Shown: piece by piece, positions 54,101 through 61,554 of the stretch | Position numbering within the stretch: the stretch's first letter is position 1 | Layout of the letters: the number at the start of each line of letters is the position of its first letter | Assembly (NCBI GenBank): GCA_025642065.1 | Contig: JAODUP010000148.1 | Span: 836,227 to 900,226 of the forward strand | Source of the DNA: Paralvinella palmiformis | Taxonomy: Eukaryota > Annelida > Polychaeta > Terebellida > Alvinellidae | Direction: 5' to 3' | DNA length: 64,000 bases | Program-made: the position numbers and the translations under genes | The notes under the pieces: model-generated | The model's input: only the letters and a program-made list of their open reading frames with translations | Database searches by the model: none | Told to the model about the DNA's origin: nothing

Positions 54101-57100
54101 TATCAGATACTTTGTGTGAGTATAGCAATTAGCATTATATAGATAGGTACTAATAAGTAAAACCAATGTAATTTGTATTTGTCATATATGCTTTAGATAT
54201 AATTTAGTTTACGCACTTTACTTAGGTTACGTGAAACCTTAGAATTGAAGCAACAGCAGAGTGAAGAACTTCAAGTCACCTGCGATGAAATTAGCTCACT
54301 GAATAGTATATTGAAACAGGTAAGCACTGTCTTGTTGTTTTGTGGCAAAATGTAAATTTGAGAATAAAATGAGTTACAAAAGATGAGGTTGGTTTCTCAT
54401 GATGTATGAGTAAGTACTTTTCTTCAGGGAATTATGGCTGGGTGGGGAAAGAGATAAATGCTACATGTACACAGGCAACATTAGGATTCTATCCAACAGC
54501 TCTTAGGTCTGTACTGCAGTGTAATACCAAAAGCACCACAGGTGCCTCATCATAATCTGTGATAATATAAAAATGTGAATCAAACTATCTTTTTTGATAT
54601 TAAATTAAAACACCTCATAAAGTCATCTATTTTTTAGTGTGTTTCATCTTCTTATCTAAGCTTTTTGATGCTAAATCTGCTGCCGTGCCCTTGTGAAGTA
54701 TTTTTTATCTCTTCCACAGGAAGTGAATAAGCTGCGTGAAAAATATGGACAGGAGGCCAAGGAAAAGGCACGATTGGCTGGAAACAGGAACCACTTAGAG
54801 AGGATCAAATACCTTGAGAGGATCAATCAGGAACGGAATGAAATCAGTCATGTAATGACCCTATTGTCTCAGCATGTTTTGTTTTATTGTGGAATAGATT
54901 CTCTAAATGAATGATCCATATATCCTCATGCTTTGTAATAAGGCTGAAGTCATGTTTTGGTTTGTTTTGGAAATTGTTAACCCAGTAATAATTGTTTTTG
55001 GTTTTACTGGGAAAAACATGATTAAACTTGGCTTTTACTGAATGGTTCTGCACCGTACTCATTTATTATGTCAAAAAAAGATACATCATCCACTCTTCTT
55101 TGATGGCATATGCCAGAGTTTCATTAATATTTGACACCCACTAGTGAGAACAACTGCATATTGTTTAAAAACATGACTGGCTAACCTTGCTAAATAAGGC
55201 TATGCTAGACATTAGCTTATTTAGAATTAGATAGGGATGTTAAAATGGCTTAGAGCTGCTTTAGAACTTGTCATAATGTAGCCATGTTCGAAAATATCAC
55301 ATAGTAATGTATTATGATGTTGATTTTATAGCCAGAGATGGTAGCTCAGTTATATAGCTTGTGAAAAATACCCTGATTGTCATTTGACAGGGTTCCCACG
55401 TGTCATGGAAAACAAAAAATTCATTTTCCAGGCTTGAAAAGGTCCTTGAATTTTACAAAGTCAGGAAATGTCCTGGATAAAATACTGCATGAGAAAAAAA
55501 TCCACTTAAGACAAAAAACCTGGGAATAGTTTATTACACATGTAGAAGAAAACTTCGAATGGAAAAGAAAGAGAGTACATATACACAGAATTTAATTTCA
55601 TTATGCATGCTTCAACTGTGCAGTAGTCAGTCTTTGTGACCAGCTGATAAACATTTGAAGTGACAGTATCTATAAGGGGTAGTGTACGTACAAATGAGAG
55701 TCACTGACTCTGTGTTTGTCCACTGCCAGTAGTATTTAATTAAAGGGTACATAGACAGAAAAGTAAGTCAATGTACAAAACGATTAAAGTGAATTTTGTT
55801 GGCTGTGCAGGAAATCATTTGATGTTAGCAATGTAGACATTTCTGCCCTGGATGGCCACAAGAAAGGGCAGTCAAACATTACGCCAGCTGGTTTGACTGT
55901 CCATCGACACAAAGGTGGAATATTAGGTTACATGGCCCATCCCCATGAAAATATGGAAACCGAAATAACGCTGGCTTCGTTCTATTTGGAATCTCCACTT
56001 CAAAGCCTGAAGATGCTCATGATGCTATCACTGCAGAGATTTTATGGACATTGAAAGTAGTGATGTCACATTAATCTTTCAACTCCTGTAAGGGATTATT
56101 TGACCTGTTCATGGCAATATTTCCAGATGGCAAAATAGCCAAGTCATTCACTTGTGAAGCAGCAAACTGTGACTATCTCGTCTGTTTTGTGCTGGCAGTT
56201 CTCTTCAGGGATAATTTTGCTGGAAAGATCAGGAATGCGGAGGACTCTTGTGTTATGTCATTTGATGAGTGCCTCGATATAGTATCATAAAATGGACATA
56301 TGAACATTATCATATACTTCTGGAGTGTTGATATAGGCTGAGTAGTTACCAGATATTCGGGGATCTGAGTTTCTGGGATGTGCAGGCCCTACAGATCTGT
56401 TGGGCTAGTTCAAGGCCACTTTGATAAAAACTAAATTCAAAGAGAATACTCCTAAGTGTCAATGGATGGACCCAGCATCAACTGGATGTTTCTGAAAGAT
56501 CTGCAAGAAGATCGCAAGACTGATTGCGCGATGCCAGAGTTGGAAAGAAAACTAAAGTGTAATGACTGGATCAAGTTCTCATTGATTTACAGATTGAGTA
56601 CACACAGCAAGACTAGATGTTGTTCTTGGATGATGATGATGATGATGATGATGATTGATGTTTTATGGCTACTTTTGTGCACATGGTAGGCTAAATGGGC
56701 TGATTGACCTCCAAAGGTAATGAAGTGAAGTCAAAGATGAAACAACCTTCAGATATGCCCACGCCGAAATTTGAACACGGGTGGTAGTGATCTGTGGTCC
56801 AACACGCTACCGCTAGACCATGGAGGCGCCCCATGTTGTTCTTGGACATCATATCACAGTTTGTTAAAAAATCATGTTTATGATTGAAGTTTATTATGTT
56901 TCTCAAACTTGTTGCATGTGGCATCCAAATGTAACATATTATTAAGTCAATAGACACGTTTTATTGTGTTGACAAGAAGACTCGGTAATATTTTAGTTAG
57001 AATCCATTGTATCAACTTACCAGTAATTTGTGCAATGATATATTGTAATCAATGTTATCCTGATCATGTATGTGTTGGCACATTATTATAAAGGATATAT

Positions 57101-58372
57101 ATATCAGGGTAGCAAGAAAAGAGGGAAAATTAAATTTTTCCACAGGGAATTTAAAAATTTGGGAAACAAATCCTGGGAAAACACGGAATTTTTATGCCTT
57201 CATACTAAATTTATAGCATTGAGGTGGATGGAGACTACGTTCATTTAACATGCAATTTTTGCACACAATACACGGAAATTTCTTCTTCAATAAGACGGAA
57301 AATACAGGGAATTTGATTTTTGAAAACCTGTGCGTAACCTGAAATTTTAATTTAAAAAAGGAGGGTGGAATAGAGAGTAAGAAGGCTTTATAGGAGAAGG
57401 ATGTACCATAGAAATTTCAATAATTGATCATACATTTGATACATATCCTATGCTTTTTCACATGTATCTTGATTTATTACCCCTAAATCTTGTATGCTTT
57501 GTCTGTCCTGGAAATGTCATGGAAAATAACATTTCTTTGGCTGGGGGAACTGTTTGAGCATATTGTAAGATTCTATCTGATAGATATTTTCTACCTTATT
57601 AGGTAGACTGCTATATGTTTAGCTTATGCTAAGGCATTAAGATGTTGGGAACTGTGTTTGAGCATATTGTAAGATTCTACTTGATAGATATTTTCCACCT
57701 TATTAGGTAGACTGCTATATGTTTAGCTTATGCTAAGGCATTAAGATGTTGGGAACTGTGTTTGAGCATATTGTAAGATTCTACTTGATAGAAATGTGTT
57801 TGAGCATATTCTAAGATTCTACTTGATAGAAATTTTCAACCTTATTAGGTAGACTGCTATGTGTTTAGCTTATGCTAAGGCATGAAGATGTTTGAGGAAA
57901 TAATGTAAATTTAGTACTAAAAAAGACTAATCTAATAAAAGCTGCTTTCACCAGTTAAAAATAAAGGTGTGCTATGCAGTGATATTATGAAATGTTAAAT
58001 CTATTTTGGCGATTGCAGCCTGGTGGCTGCTGTTTATTTTCAAATGATTGTATAATTCATTCTTTATCTTTTCTGTAGAAATATCATCAGCTTGTGGTTG
58101 AGCATGACCTGTTGAAGGTGAAGCATGAAGCAATGAAAGTAGGCAAAAGGACTCCGAACAAAGCTCGTCTTGTTGATGGCGTAGAGAAAAGGCCATTGGG
58201 TAAGCTGCTGTCCACAGAGTCCCAAATGAACAGTCAGATTTGCACCGATGCTGGAGATGGCGATGATCACACAACGCCAGGAAGGCAGTGTATCAAACCG
58301 AGAAGGCCGGACAGCACCCATAAACAAATAACGCCTGGTAGGCCGATGGTCAAGTGCACGAGGCCTGTCTAA
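24039..58372 (+). CDS. KIF15: Kinesin-like protein KIF15 (kinesin-12 family), 32 coding exons
   Basis: Plus-end-directed microtubule motor that acts on the mitotic spindle alongside kinesin-5 in vertebrates (family knowledge). Spliced CDS of 4,289 bases; after discounting two surplus bases in exon 12 it gives about 1,428 aa against about 1,388 in human. All other exon joins are GT/AG and in phase. The motor has the P-loop GQTGSGKT at residues 100-107, switch I NRESSRSH at 222-229 and switch II DLAGSE at 257-262, followed by the neck (VINEDTHGN) and a stalk of heptad-rich coiled coil with KIF15-specific landmarks: KFRE in exon 12, HHP in exon 13, ITTPKK in exon 16 and RIKYLERI in exon 31. The start Met is the first in the exon, with GACAG acceptor 13 bases upstream. 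Exon 12 is the only anomaly. AATAAA signals at 59128 and 59584 fit a 3' UTR of 0.8-1.2 kb. Confidence 0.95.
25630..25870. repeat. GGAATTGAATT-rich low-complexity block in KIF15 intron 1
   Basis: Repeated variants of GGAATTG and AATTCC with AT-rich spacers. No gene; possibly a decayed short element with internal repeats. Confidence 0.5.
26455..27010 (+). mobile_element. LINE 3' end in KIF15 intron 2, interrupted by a SINE
   Basis: Plus-strand frames read [12 protein letters not shown] at the left and [17 protein letters not shown] and [10 protein letters not shown] at the right, the C-terminal motif set of Jockey/CR1-like RTs, followed by a GTGCTATAGAAGTTTTGTAATTATTATT tail. The motif set is split by a SINE family 2 fragment at 26660-26728. 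Part of the same 3' end recurs at 35660-35800. Confidence 0.8.
26660..26728 (+). mobile_element. Truncated SINE family 2 nested in a LINE
   Basis: Only the last 65 bases of the family (CGACGGCCCATTTAGCCTAT, GTGCACAAAAGTGGCCGTAAAAG, then ATC repeats). It is flanked by CCTGCAACTC on the left and TGCTGCGACTC on the right, a likely imperfect target-site duplication. Confidence 0.8.
27985..28165 (+). mobile_element. Short non-autonomous element in KIF15 intron 3 (family M2)
   Basis: Contains GGGAATTTTTATGCCTTCAT, CATGCAATTTTTGCACACAA, ATAAGACGG and GGGAATTTGATTTTTGAAA in the same order as 57110-57345. There are no coding motifs, so it is probably a MITE or a piece of a larger transposon. Confidence 0.7.
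29720..29885 (+). mobile_element. LINE 3' UTR remnant directly upstream of KIF15 exon 7
   Basis: TCTTTTAAATCACTTA, AGGGTTTTTACAGACATATT, TGTACAACGCCT, CTTGCTAGTAAGGGTGCTTT and ATTAAATGTACATTATTATT match, in order, the 3' UTR of the LINE copy at 61030-61155. The tail ends about ten bases before the exon 7 acceptor (29891-29895, exon from 29896). Confidence 0.85.
30060..30084. repeat. (GT)n microsatellite in KIF15 intron 7
   Basis: About 25 bases of GT repeat; a CA repeat of similar size lies at 30762-30780 in intron 8. Confidence 0.85.
32440..58372 (+). CDS. KIF15: KIF15 coding exons 11-32: coiled-coil stalk and tail
   Basis: Exons: 32440-32540, 32723-32892, 33009-33210, 35521-35642, 36497-36664, 37716-37856, 38136-38349, 38469-38599, 39865-39942, 43879-43995, 44452-44529, 44833-45003, 46492-46719, 48447-48545, 49335-49382, 50020-50232, 50344-50432, 50609-50734, 50991-51062, 54226-54319, 54720-54851, 58079-58372. 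Most introns are phase 0, so exons are whole numbers of codons. The encoded chain is rich in Glu, Gln, Lys and Leu with heptad spacing and no other domain. Exon 16 breaks the coil with a Ser/Asp-rich acidic segment after ITTPKK. The last exon (97 codons) extends the coil and ends in a basic tail with three Thr-Pro sites, stop TAA at 58370-58372. Confidence 0.88.
32723..32892 (+). other. KIF15: KIF15 exon 12 with two apparent one-base frame disruptions
   Basis: Exon 11 ends in phase 0 and the acceptor ATATAG ends at 32722, but reading from 32723 meets a stop after 13 codons. The frame beginning at 32724 ([10 protein letters not shown]... ending SQNK) and, after skipping the base at about 32799, the frame beginning at 32800 (ILKFREN... 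ending DEII at 32892) together align without gaps to the human KIF15 segment between EAM and KFRE. So two surplus bases, one at the exon border and one near 32796-32799, are implied. The exon exit is in phase with exon 13. This is either an assembly indel pair or a real lesion; the rest of the gene is intact, which favours the first. Confidence 0.75.
33295..33732 (+). mobile_element. Non-autonomous hAT-like element (family M1) in KIF15 intron 13
   Basis: Starts CAGGGTTCCCACATGTCCTG and ends GGCTGTGGGAACCATG, imperfect terminal inverted repeats. Internal CCTCGAATTTTACAAAATCAGG, GAAAACTTCGAT and TTTCCTTGGCTG segments match the outer parts of the larger element at 55388-57552. No transposase, no clear target-site duplication. 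Confidence 0.75.
35390..35490 (+). mobile_element. LINE 3' tail just upstream of KIF15 exon 14
   Basis: AAGGCGCTATATAAAATACTATTATTATATTATTATT (broken here at its natural repeat) is the typical end of the LINE tails seen at 12070 and 61120. It ends about 30 bases before the acceptor at 35511-35520. Confidence 0.6.
35660..35800 (+). mobile_element. LINE 3' end fragment in KIF15 intron 14
   Basis: CTTTCCATCACCATTTGAAAA, TTTTCAGACT and CGTTGATGAAATTTGCATCGT match the 3' end of the LINE in intron 2 (26815-26910) closely. Confidence 0.75.
35986..36029. repeat. (AT)n microsatellite in KIF15 intron 14
   Basis: About 44 bases of AT repeat with one CAT interruption. Confidence 0.9.
36862..37192 (+). 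mobile_element. tRNA-derived SINE, family 1, in KIF15 intron 15
   Basis: Starts GAGCGTGTTAGTGCAGTTAG and has box B GGGTTCGAGGTTC, then GTCATGTGGCAACTGG, CCATAAAAATGAGAACCTGA, and a tail with CTGTAAAGCACTTTAGAGCA, ACTATATAAATGTCAGATAT and ATT repeats. It is the plus-oriented partner of the copy at 20643-20925; the tail resembles LINE tails in the window, suggesting shared mobilisation. Confidence 0.85.
38645..38838 (+). mobile_element. SINE family 2, full length, in KIF15 intron 18
   Basis: Begins GGTGCCTCCATGGTATAGTT, keeps GGACCACAGATCACTACCAC, CATCTTTGAGTTCGCTTCAT, GCCCATTTAGCCTACCATGT and ends in ATC repeats. Box B is worn (TTTTGTATCTC). Confidence 0.9.
38930..39212 (+). mobile_element. 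SINE family 3 in KIF15 intron 18
   Basis: The tRNA-like head AGTGCAGTGGTTAGAGCATA is followed by TTGTTTGGGGAACTCTTCCC, AAATCAGCTCCTATGT and a TGTGACCAATGCTGAAGCTA end with an ACTC tail (39190-39210). Shares these blocks with the copies at 44540 and 45440. Confidence 0.75.
41020..42000. repeat. Region bounded by direct copies of GGCCATTAAGCYGACCC in KIF15 intron 19
   Basis: CCCGGCCATTAAGCCGACCC at about 41030 and ACGGGCCATTAAGCTGACCC at about 41930 are direct repeats, with a third shorter version (CCATTAAGCCGACC) near 41097. The sequence between is AT-rich and non-coding. This could be one element with repeated ends or two solo ends; it is not classified. Confidence 0.4.
42283..42352 (+). mobile_element. 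SINE family 2, 5' part only, in KIF15 intron 19
   Basis: CTGTGGTCTAATTGGTAGTG, CAGATCACTACCACCTGAGT and TCGAATCTTGGCATGGGCAT are the first 70 bases of the family; the rest is missing. Confidence 0.8.
44540..44740 (+). mobile_element. SINE family 3 in KIF15 intron 21
   Basis: The tRNA-like head AAAGAGCAGTGGTTAGAGCA has box B GGTTCGATTCC. It continues with CTCGGGGAACTCACTGTTGA and GTCCCAGCTGTGACCAGGAT and ends in A8 with two AATCAACTCA units rather than an ACTC array. It starts 15 bases after the donor of exon 21. Confidence 0.85.
45219..45450. repeat. ATC run and TG-rich low-complexity block in KIF15 intron 22
   Basis: ATC repeats at 45222-45243, then TGTGTG and TTTGTATG mixtures to about 45450. 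Confidence 0.8.
45440..46040 (+). mobile_element. SINE family 3 3' end with an expanded (ACTC)n tail in KIF15 intron 22
   Basis: AAATCAGCTCCTTTCCCATC, TATATGTCCCAGGTGTGACC and AGTGCTTAGGTTAAATAAAG match the 3' part of family 3, then an almost pure ACTC array runs from 45650 to about 46030 with CACC and CCACCC interruptions near its end. The Leu-Thr-His-Ser frame across it is a repeat artefact. Confidence 0.85.
47215..48160 (-). mobile_element. Decayed LINE in KIF15 intron 23 (antisense), RT C-terminus
   Basis: The minus strand reads [13 protein letters not shown] (48120 downward), a Cys-rich segment (CAVHDKGV... [14 protein letters not shown]), then [39 protein letters not shown] and [13 protein letters not shown] down to 47580. 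This order, with the Cys-rich segment inside the RT thumb region, is typical of a common invertebrate and vertebrate LINE group. An ACA repeat at 47215 marks its end. Several frameshifts make it non-functional. Confidence 0.85.
49490..49850. other. Unclassified conserved-looking block in KIF15 intron 25
   Basis: Compositionally unlike the flanking intron (fewer AT runs) and with open frames on both strands (49556-49756 and 49602-49847), but no recognisable domain. It may be part of an old transposable element; no function is proposed. Confidence 0.3.
51066..51100. repeat. (GT)n microsatellite adjacent to KIF15 exon 29 donor
   Basis: Starts four bases after the GTAAGT donor of exon 29 (exon end 51062) and runs about 35 bases. 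Confidence 0.9.
51553..51715 (+). mobile_element. SINE family 2 in KIF15 intron 29
   Basis: TGTGGTCTAGTTGGTAGCGT, GGACCACAGATCACTACCAC, GAGTTCGAATCTTGG (box B) and GAAGGGTGTTTCATCTTTGA are almost intact; about 30 bases before the AGTGGCCGTAAAACACCAAT end are missing. Confidence 0.9.
52095..52365 (+). mobile_element. SINE family 4 in KIF15 intron 29
   Basis: Head with GATTCAAATCCCGG (box B-like), then GTAGGAGGAGTTTTTCATCC, CCGAATATGCCATATATTTG, CGTGAAGCAGTAAATTACAG, TTTGAGGTAGCTAGCC and CCATTTCGGCCATTATTATA, colinear with 18583-18840. Confidence 0.85.
53648..53934 (+). mobile_element. Short element with CAGGGTTC inverted ends (family M1-like) in KIF15 intron 29
   Basis: Begins CAGGGTTCGCACAGGTCCTT and ends GTATGAACCCTG, so the ends are inverted repeats. 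The interior is made of several TCCTGGAAAGTCCT/GAATTT units. No transposase. Similar ends occur at 33295 and 55388. Confidence 0.75.
56628..56834 (-). mobile_element. SINE family 2 (minus) nested in the hAT-like element
   Basis: Plus-strand order: GAT repeat tail, GTTTTATGGCTACTTTTGTG, GGCTAAATGGGC, AATGAAGTGAAGTCAAAGAT, GATCTGTGGTCCAACACGCT and GACCATGGAGGCGCC. The copy is full length, so it is a good reference for the family. Confidence 0.9.
57100..57360 (+). mobile_element. Family M2 element nested in the hAT-like element
   Basis: GGAATTTTTATGCCTTCATA, CATGCAATTTTTGCACACAA, ACACGGAAATTTCTTCTTCA and GGGAATTTGATTTTTGAAAA match 27985-28165 in order. Confidence 0.7.
57551..57897. repeat. 104-bp tandem repeat, about 3.3 copies, in KIF15 intron 31
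   Basis: TGTTTGAGCATATTGTAAGA begins units at 57551, 57655 and 57759, a period of 104. The third unit is cut short after about 35 bases and a fourth follows at once. Each full unit ends with GCATTAAGATGTTGGGAAC. It starts exactly at the end of the hAT-like element. Confidence 0.9.
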
Positions 58373-59640
58373 TTATGCTAATCAGTTAAAGGAAATACCA
58401 CTGATTGTACTGATGATGTATGGCTGAATGTTTGGCTTCTGCTTATGAACTTACTACTTAATTTGCATCCGTATTCCTCCCCATCCGTGGGTAGAATGTG
58501 TGAATAGTTGTAGACAAATAGTCGAGCAATTTTATGGATTGTGTGAGTACCTTGTGTGTTCTGTGGTGGAACCCCTGCCCCACTACATTGCAGTGATGTT
58601 CATAGATTTTTCTCTATTTATGGTATGTACAAAGGTAAGACACTAAAAGGTTTTTGGCTGCAGCTACTTTGTAATCAGGTTCTGCCGATGTTTGATATTT
58701 GAAACTTCCAAGATATCGCTGTCTGTTGGACTCCGTAACAGTAAAAGCAACTCAATATTTTGTTATTGAAAGGCCAGATATGAATGGAAAACATCACTGG
58801 TCTTAACACGAAGGGCTGAATTAATGCTGAGATGAATCTGTTATGTTCTTATTGGCTATGAATATTTCATTTAATTAGTGTGTGTCCATCCGGTGTGTGT
58901 GTGTGTGTGTCTGTGCATCATGTTATGCCATATCACTTGGATAGAAAGGCTCATGTTATGATCTGGATGTTATTAGAACCGTAGGCCACCTCAAACTGGA
59001 TTTGCTTCTTGTACTCTTGTACACTGGAAGTAAACATGGTTATCCTCACATAGAGAGTATTATTTGCAGCATTTGTTTTAGACATTCCTTTTTGTTATAA
59101 AGAACATATGAAGACAGGTTAAATCTCAATAAATCATACGTAGGCCATGAAGACATAGATGTTACTTGGTAAAACAATTATTGCATCTTCTCAGTGTCTG
59201 GTGTATAACAACATGGTGCATGTTGGTGTATTATAAATTCTTCATTTATCCATTATCCGTTTTTGTAGTATTAGATATGTGTATAAACTATATTGGAACC
59301 ACAGGTTGTAATCATCAGGATGTAACCATAATTTAAATGACTGTCTGAAAAGAGTTCATTGGCAAGTAAACGCTGTTCATAGTCTGCTTAAAGAAGCTGG
59401 TGTGATCTACATCTAGTTGTGGCCGGTGTTCTTGATATTACTAAAATGACCGTTGTTACGGATCACTAGATCTCGTTTCAGAACATAGATGTTATTTAGC
59501 ATTATGACAAAGCCAAGCTGTAAAATGAATTAAATTGTTCAACGCCGTAACCAATCTTATAGACACATTTTTGTTAGACATTCAATAAATGGTGTATATA
59601 TTGAAGTTATTATTTTGGTTTGAATGGTAAGATGAAAAGA
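58373..59640 (+). other. KIF15: Probable KIF15 3' UTR and flank
   Basis: No new gene. AATAAA occurs at 59128-59133 and 59584-59589, either of which could end the transcript. A short GT repeat lies at 58893-58910. Confidence 0.55.
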
Positions 59641-60584
59641 AAGAAGAAGAAACAAATAAAACATACTTATTACTTCACCTAGAATAACCTAAATTTAGAT
59701 TACTACATATCTCTCTAGAGGTTTTTACTTAAATAACTTTGGATGCTGCACATCGTGAAGAAAATTTGCTACTCGTCTTTAAATTTGTTTTTAATTCAGC
59801 GTGGATCCTGTTTTAATATGTTCAGCTGTTTGTGGACGATGATTTGACTTGATATGTGATATGTATTGTAACTTGTTTATTTCACATCTGATTGTGTGTT
59901 GGTTTTCGGTTTTTTAACGAATGACATCTGGATTGGCTTAGCTTAATCGCAACTTCACTGAGCAATTGGTTAGCACGTGTTTCTGGGGAATTAACAAAAA
60001 TGATGTTCATTTCCGGGGATGTGGGAAGCCTTCAGAAAGGGAAAAAAGATGTTATCCGTATGTCCCCTATGTGTCGGCATCAGCACTGTTAGTTGCACAC
60101 AATGGGCCGTCGTATGTCGTATCCAGACAGTTTCTCCTGAAGTTCATCTGCGCCGCTTGTGTGTGTGTGTGCACAGGTGTGTGGATACAGTGTAACGACA
60201 ACTGGCTGAAACGGTATCGCGCAAGGAAGAAGGGAGCTCATATATTGTTTCTCGCCGCTCACACAATATCGCAGATCAAATTATTTATGGTCATGGTTGT
60301 TTTTGGAGGTTAATATGTGGCCAGTGAGTATGAAACTATGTTGACGTGCATACTTTTCGGATGATCCAGTCACAGATAAATTTCCCGGTACAGTACAAAG
60401 GCTTACACTGACTTTCACGGAGTTCTCACTTGTTCACTCATAATTTATAAATTTTTCAATTCCGATAACGCGATTGAAATCCGTATTTGTAACGAATCTT
60501 TCTGAGGCCCTATGGATCAGATCCGAGCAGCCCCGAAACTAAAAAAAATCGCCTATTCCCTTATGGGGAAAGCAAATTCCACTT
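59641..60584. other. Intergenic DNA without a supported gene
   Basis: An open frame at 59966-60313 (115 codons) has no recognisable domain and contains a GT microsatellite translated as Cys-Val repeats. ACTGAGCAATTGGTTAGCAC at about 59958 resembles a tRNA-SINE head, so this may be another SINE-related remnant. Confidence 0.4.
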
Positions 60585-61157
60585 TTGGGCAAATATGATA
60601 TGTATTCATTGTGCCTGTGTCGCTTTTACAATGCGAATTATAATATTAATCGCCTTCAGCGAATTCAAAATAGTGCAGCTCGCATAGTGACAAATACTAG
60701 AAAATATGATCATATCACCCCAATTCTTCAAAACCTACATTGGCTACCTGTTAGACATCCTATCCATTTCAAGATTTTGTTAATAACTTATAAATCTATT
60801 AATGGGATTGCACCACAATACCTGTGTGAACTGGTTTCCTTTAGAAAGTCATCCCGAAAACTTAGGTCATCTAGTCAGATACTGTTGCAGGTGACAGTGT
60901 CTCGGCTTAAGTCATATGGTGATTGTACGTTTAGTGTTGCAGCCCTTTGTGAAATAGGTTAACGACAGAAAATTTTAAATCAGTTCTAAAAACACACCCG
61001 TTCAAGGTTACTTTCGCTGATAAGTAATTATCTTTTAAATCACTTACAGGGTTTTTACAGACATATTATTCGGGGAATTATTATATTATTTGTACAGCGC
61101 CTCTGAATGTCTCCTGCTAGTAAGGGCGCTTTATTAAATATACATTATTATTATAAT
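60585..61157 (+). mobile_element. LINE 3' end: RT C-terminus and 3' UTR
   Basis: An open frame (60585-60962) reads INRLQRIQNSAARIVTNT, HITPILQNLHWLPV, FKILLITYKSINGIAPQYL and SYGDCTFSVAA, the last part of a Jockey/CR1-like RT. The 3' UTR (60963-61157) contains TCTTTTAAATCACTTACAGG, GTACAGCGCCTCTGAATG, CTAGTAAGGGCGCTTTATTA and an ATT tail. The same 3' UTR lies in KIF15 intron 6. The copy is 5'-truncated. Confidence 0.9.
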
Positions 61158-61405
61158 GCGAAGAGATCGTGAGAGTTACTAATCACGTACAGCCGAACCC
61201 CACTATAGCTACTGAATTTATGTGGGAACTCAGATTTGTGTAGCATTAACGTGCTACAAAAAAATTTGACGAACAATGGCACTTTATTATCTGTTTAGGG
61301 AAGAATATGTGGCAGGTAGACCCCAAATATACTTTATGTTCTGGTTTTTCACATTTCATATTTAGACACGTGAAAACAATTGCTCTGCCAAAGATTGGCT
61401 TCTGC

Positions 61406-61452
61406 ATAATATATATATATATATATATATATATGGACGTGTGTGTGTGTGT
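61406..61452. repeat. (AT)n then (GT)n microsatellite
   Basis: AT repeat followed within a few bases by a GT repeat. Confidence 0.9.
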
Positions 61453-61554
61453 GTTGTAGAGGATTTAGACCGTGCCATAAGCATTAAGACTCTTATGCAT
61501 GGTTCATTAGGTGCGATGTTTATATTCAAAGCATCTAATCAGCTACGGAAAATG

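Larger units (their letters stand above)
55388..57552 (+). mobile_element. Decayed hAT-like transposon in KIF15 intron 31, with later insertions
   Basis: Starts CAGGGTTCCCACGTGTCATG and ends TTTGGCTGGGGGAACTG, the same ends as the short element at 33295. Inside, broken plus-strand frames read [21 protein letters not shown] near 56125-56190 (given only in part), then VMSFDECLD near 56255 and [16 protein letters not shown] at 56456. This series is familiar from a family of hAT-superfamily transposase-like proteins common in molluscs and fishes. A SINE family 2 copy (56628-56832, minus) and a family M2 copy (57100-57360) have landed inside. Not functional. Confidence 0.7.
24080..58078. other. 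Remaining KIF15 intron sequence
   Basis: Apart from the elements listed separately, introns 1, 3, 5, 9, 10, 13, 15, 16, 19, 20, 24, 29 and 30 contain only AT-rich DNA in which no second gene, RNA gene or further repeat family was recognised. The largest introns are 19 (39943-43878), 31 (54852-58078) and 29 (51063-54225). Confidence 0.5.

Noticed and set aside
57551..57897. Possible CRISPR-like array
   Set aside because: Units are contiguous 104-base tandem repeats without spacers, in a eukaryotic intron.
59966..60313. 115-codon open frame
   Set aside because: No domain, includes a translated GT microsatellite, and begins near a SINE-like head.
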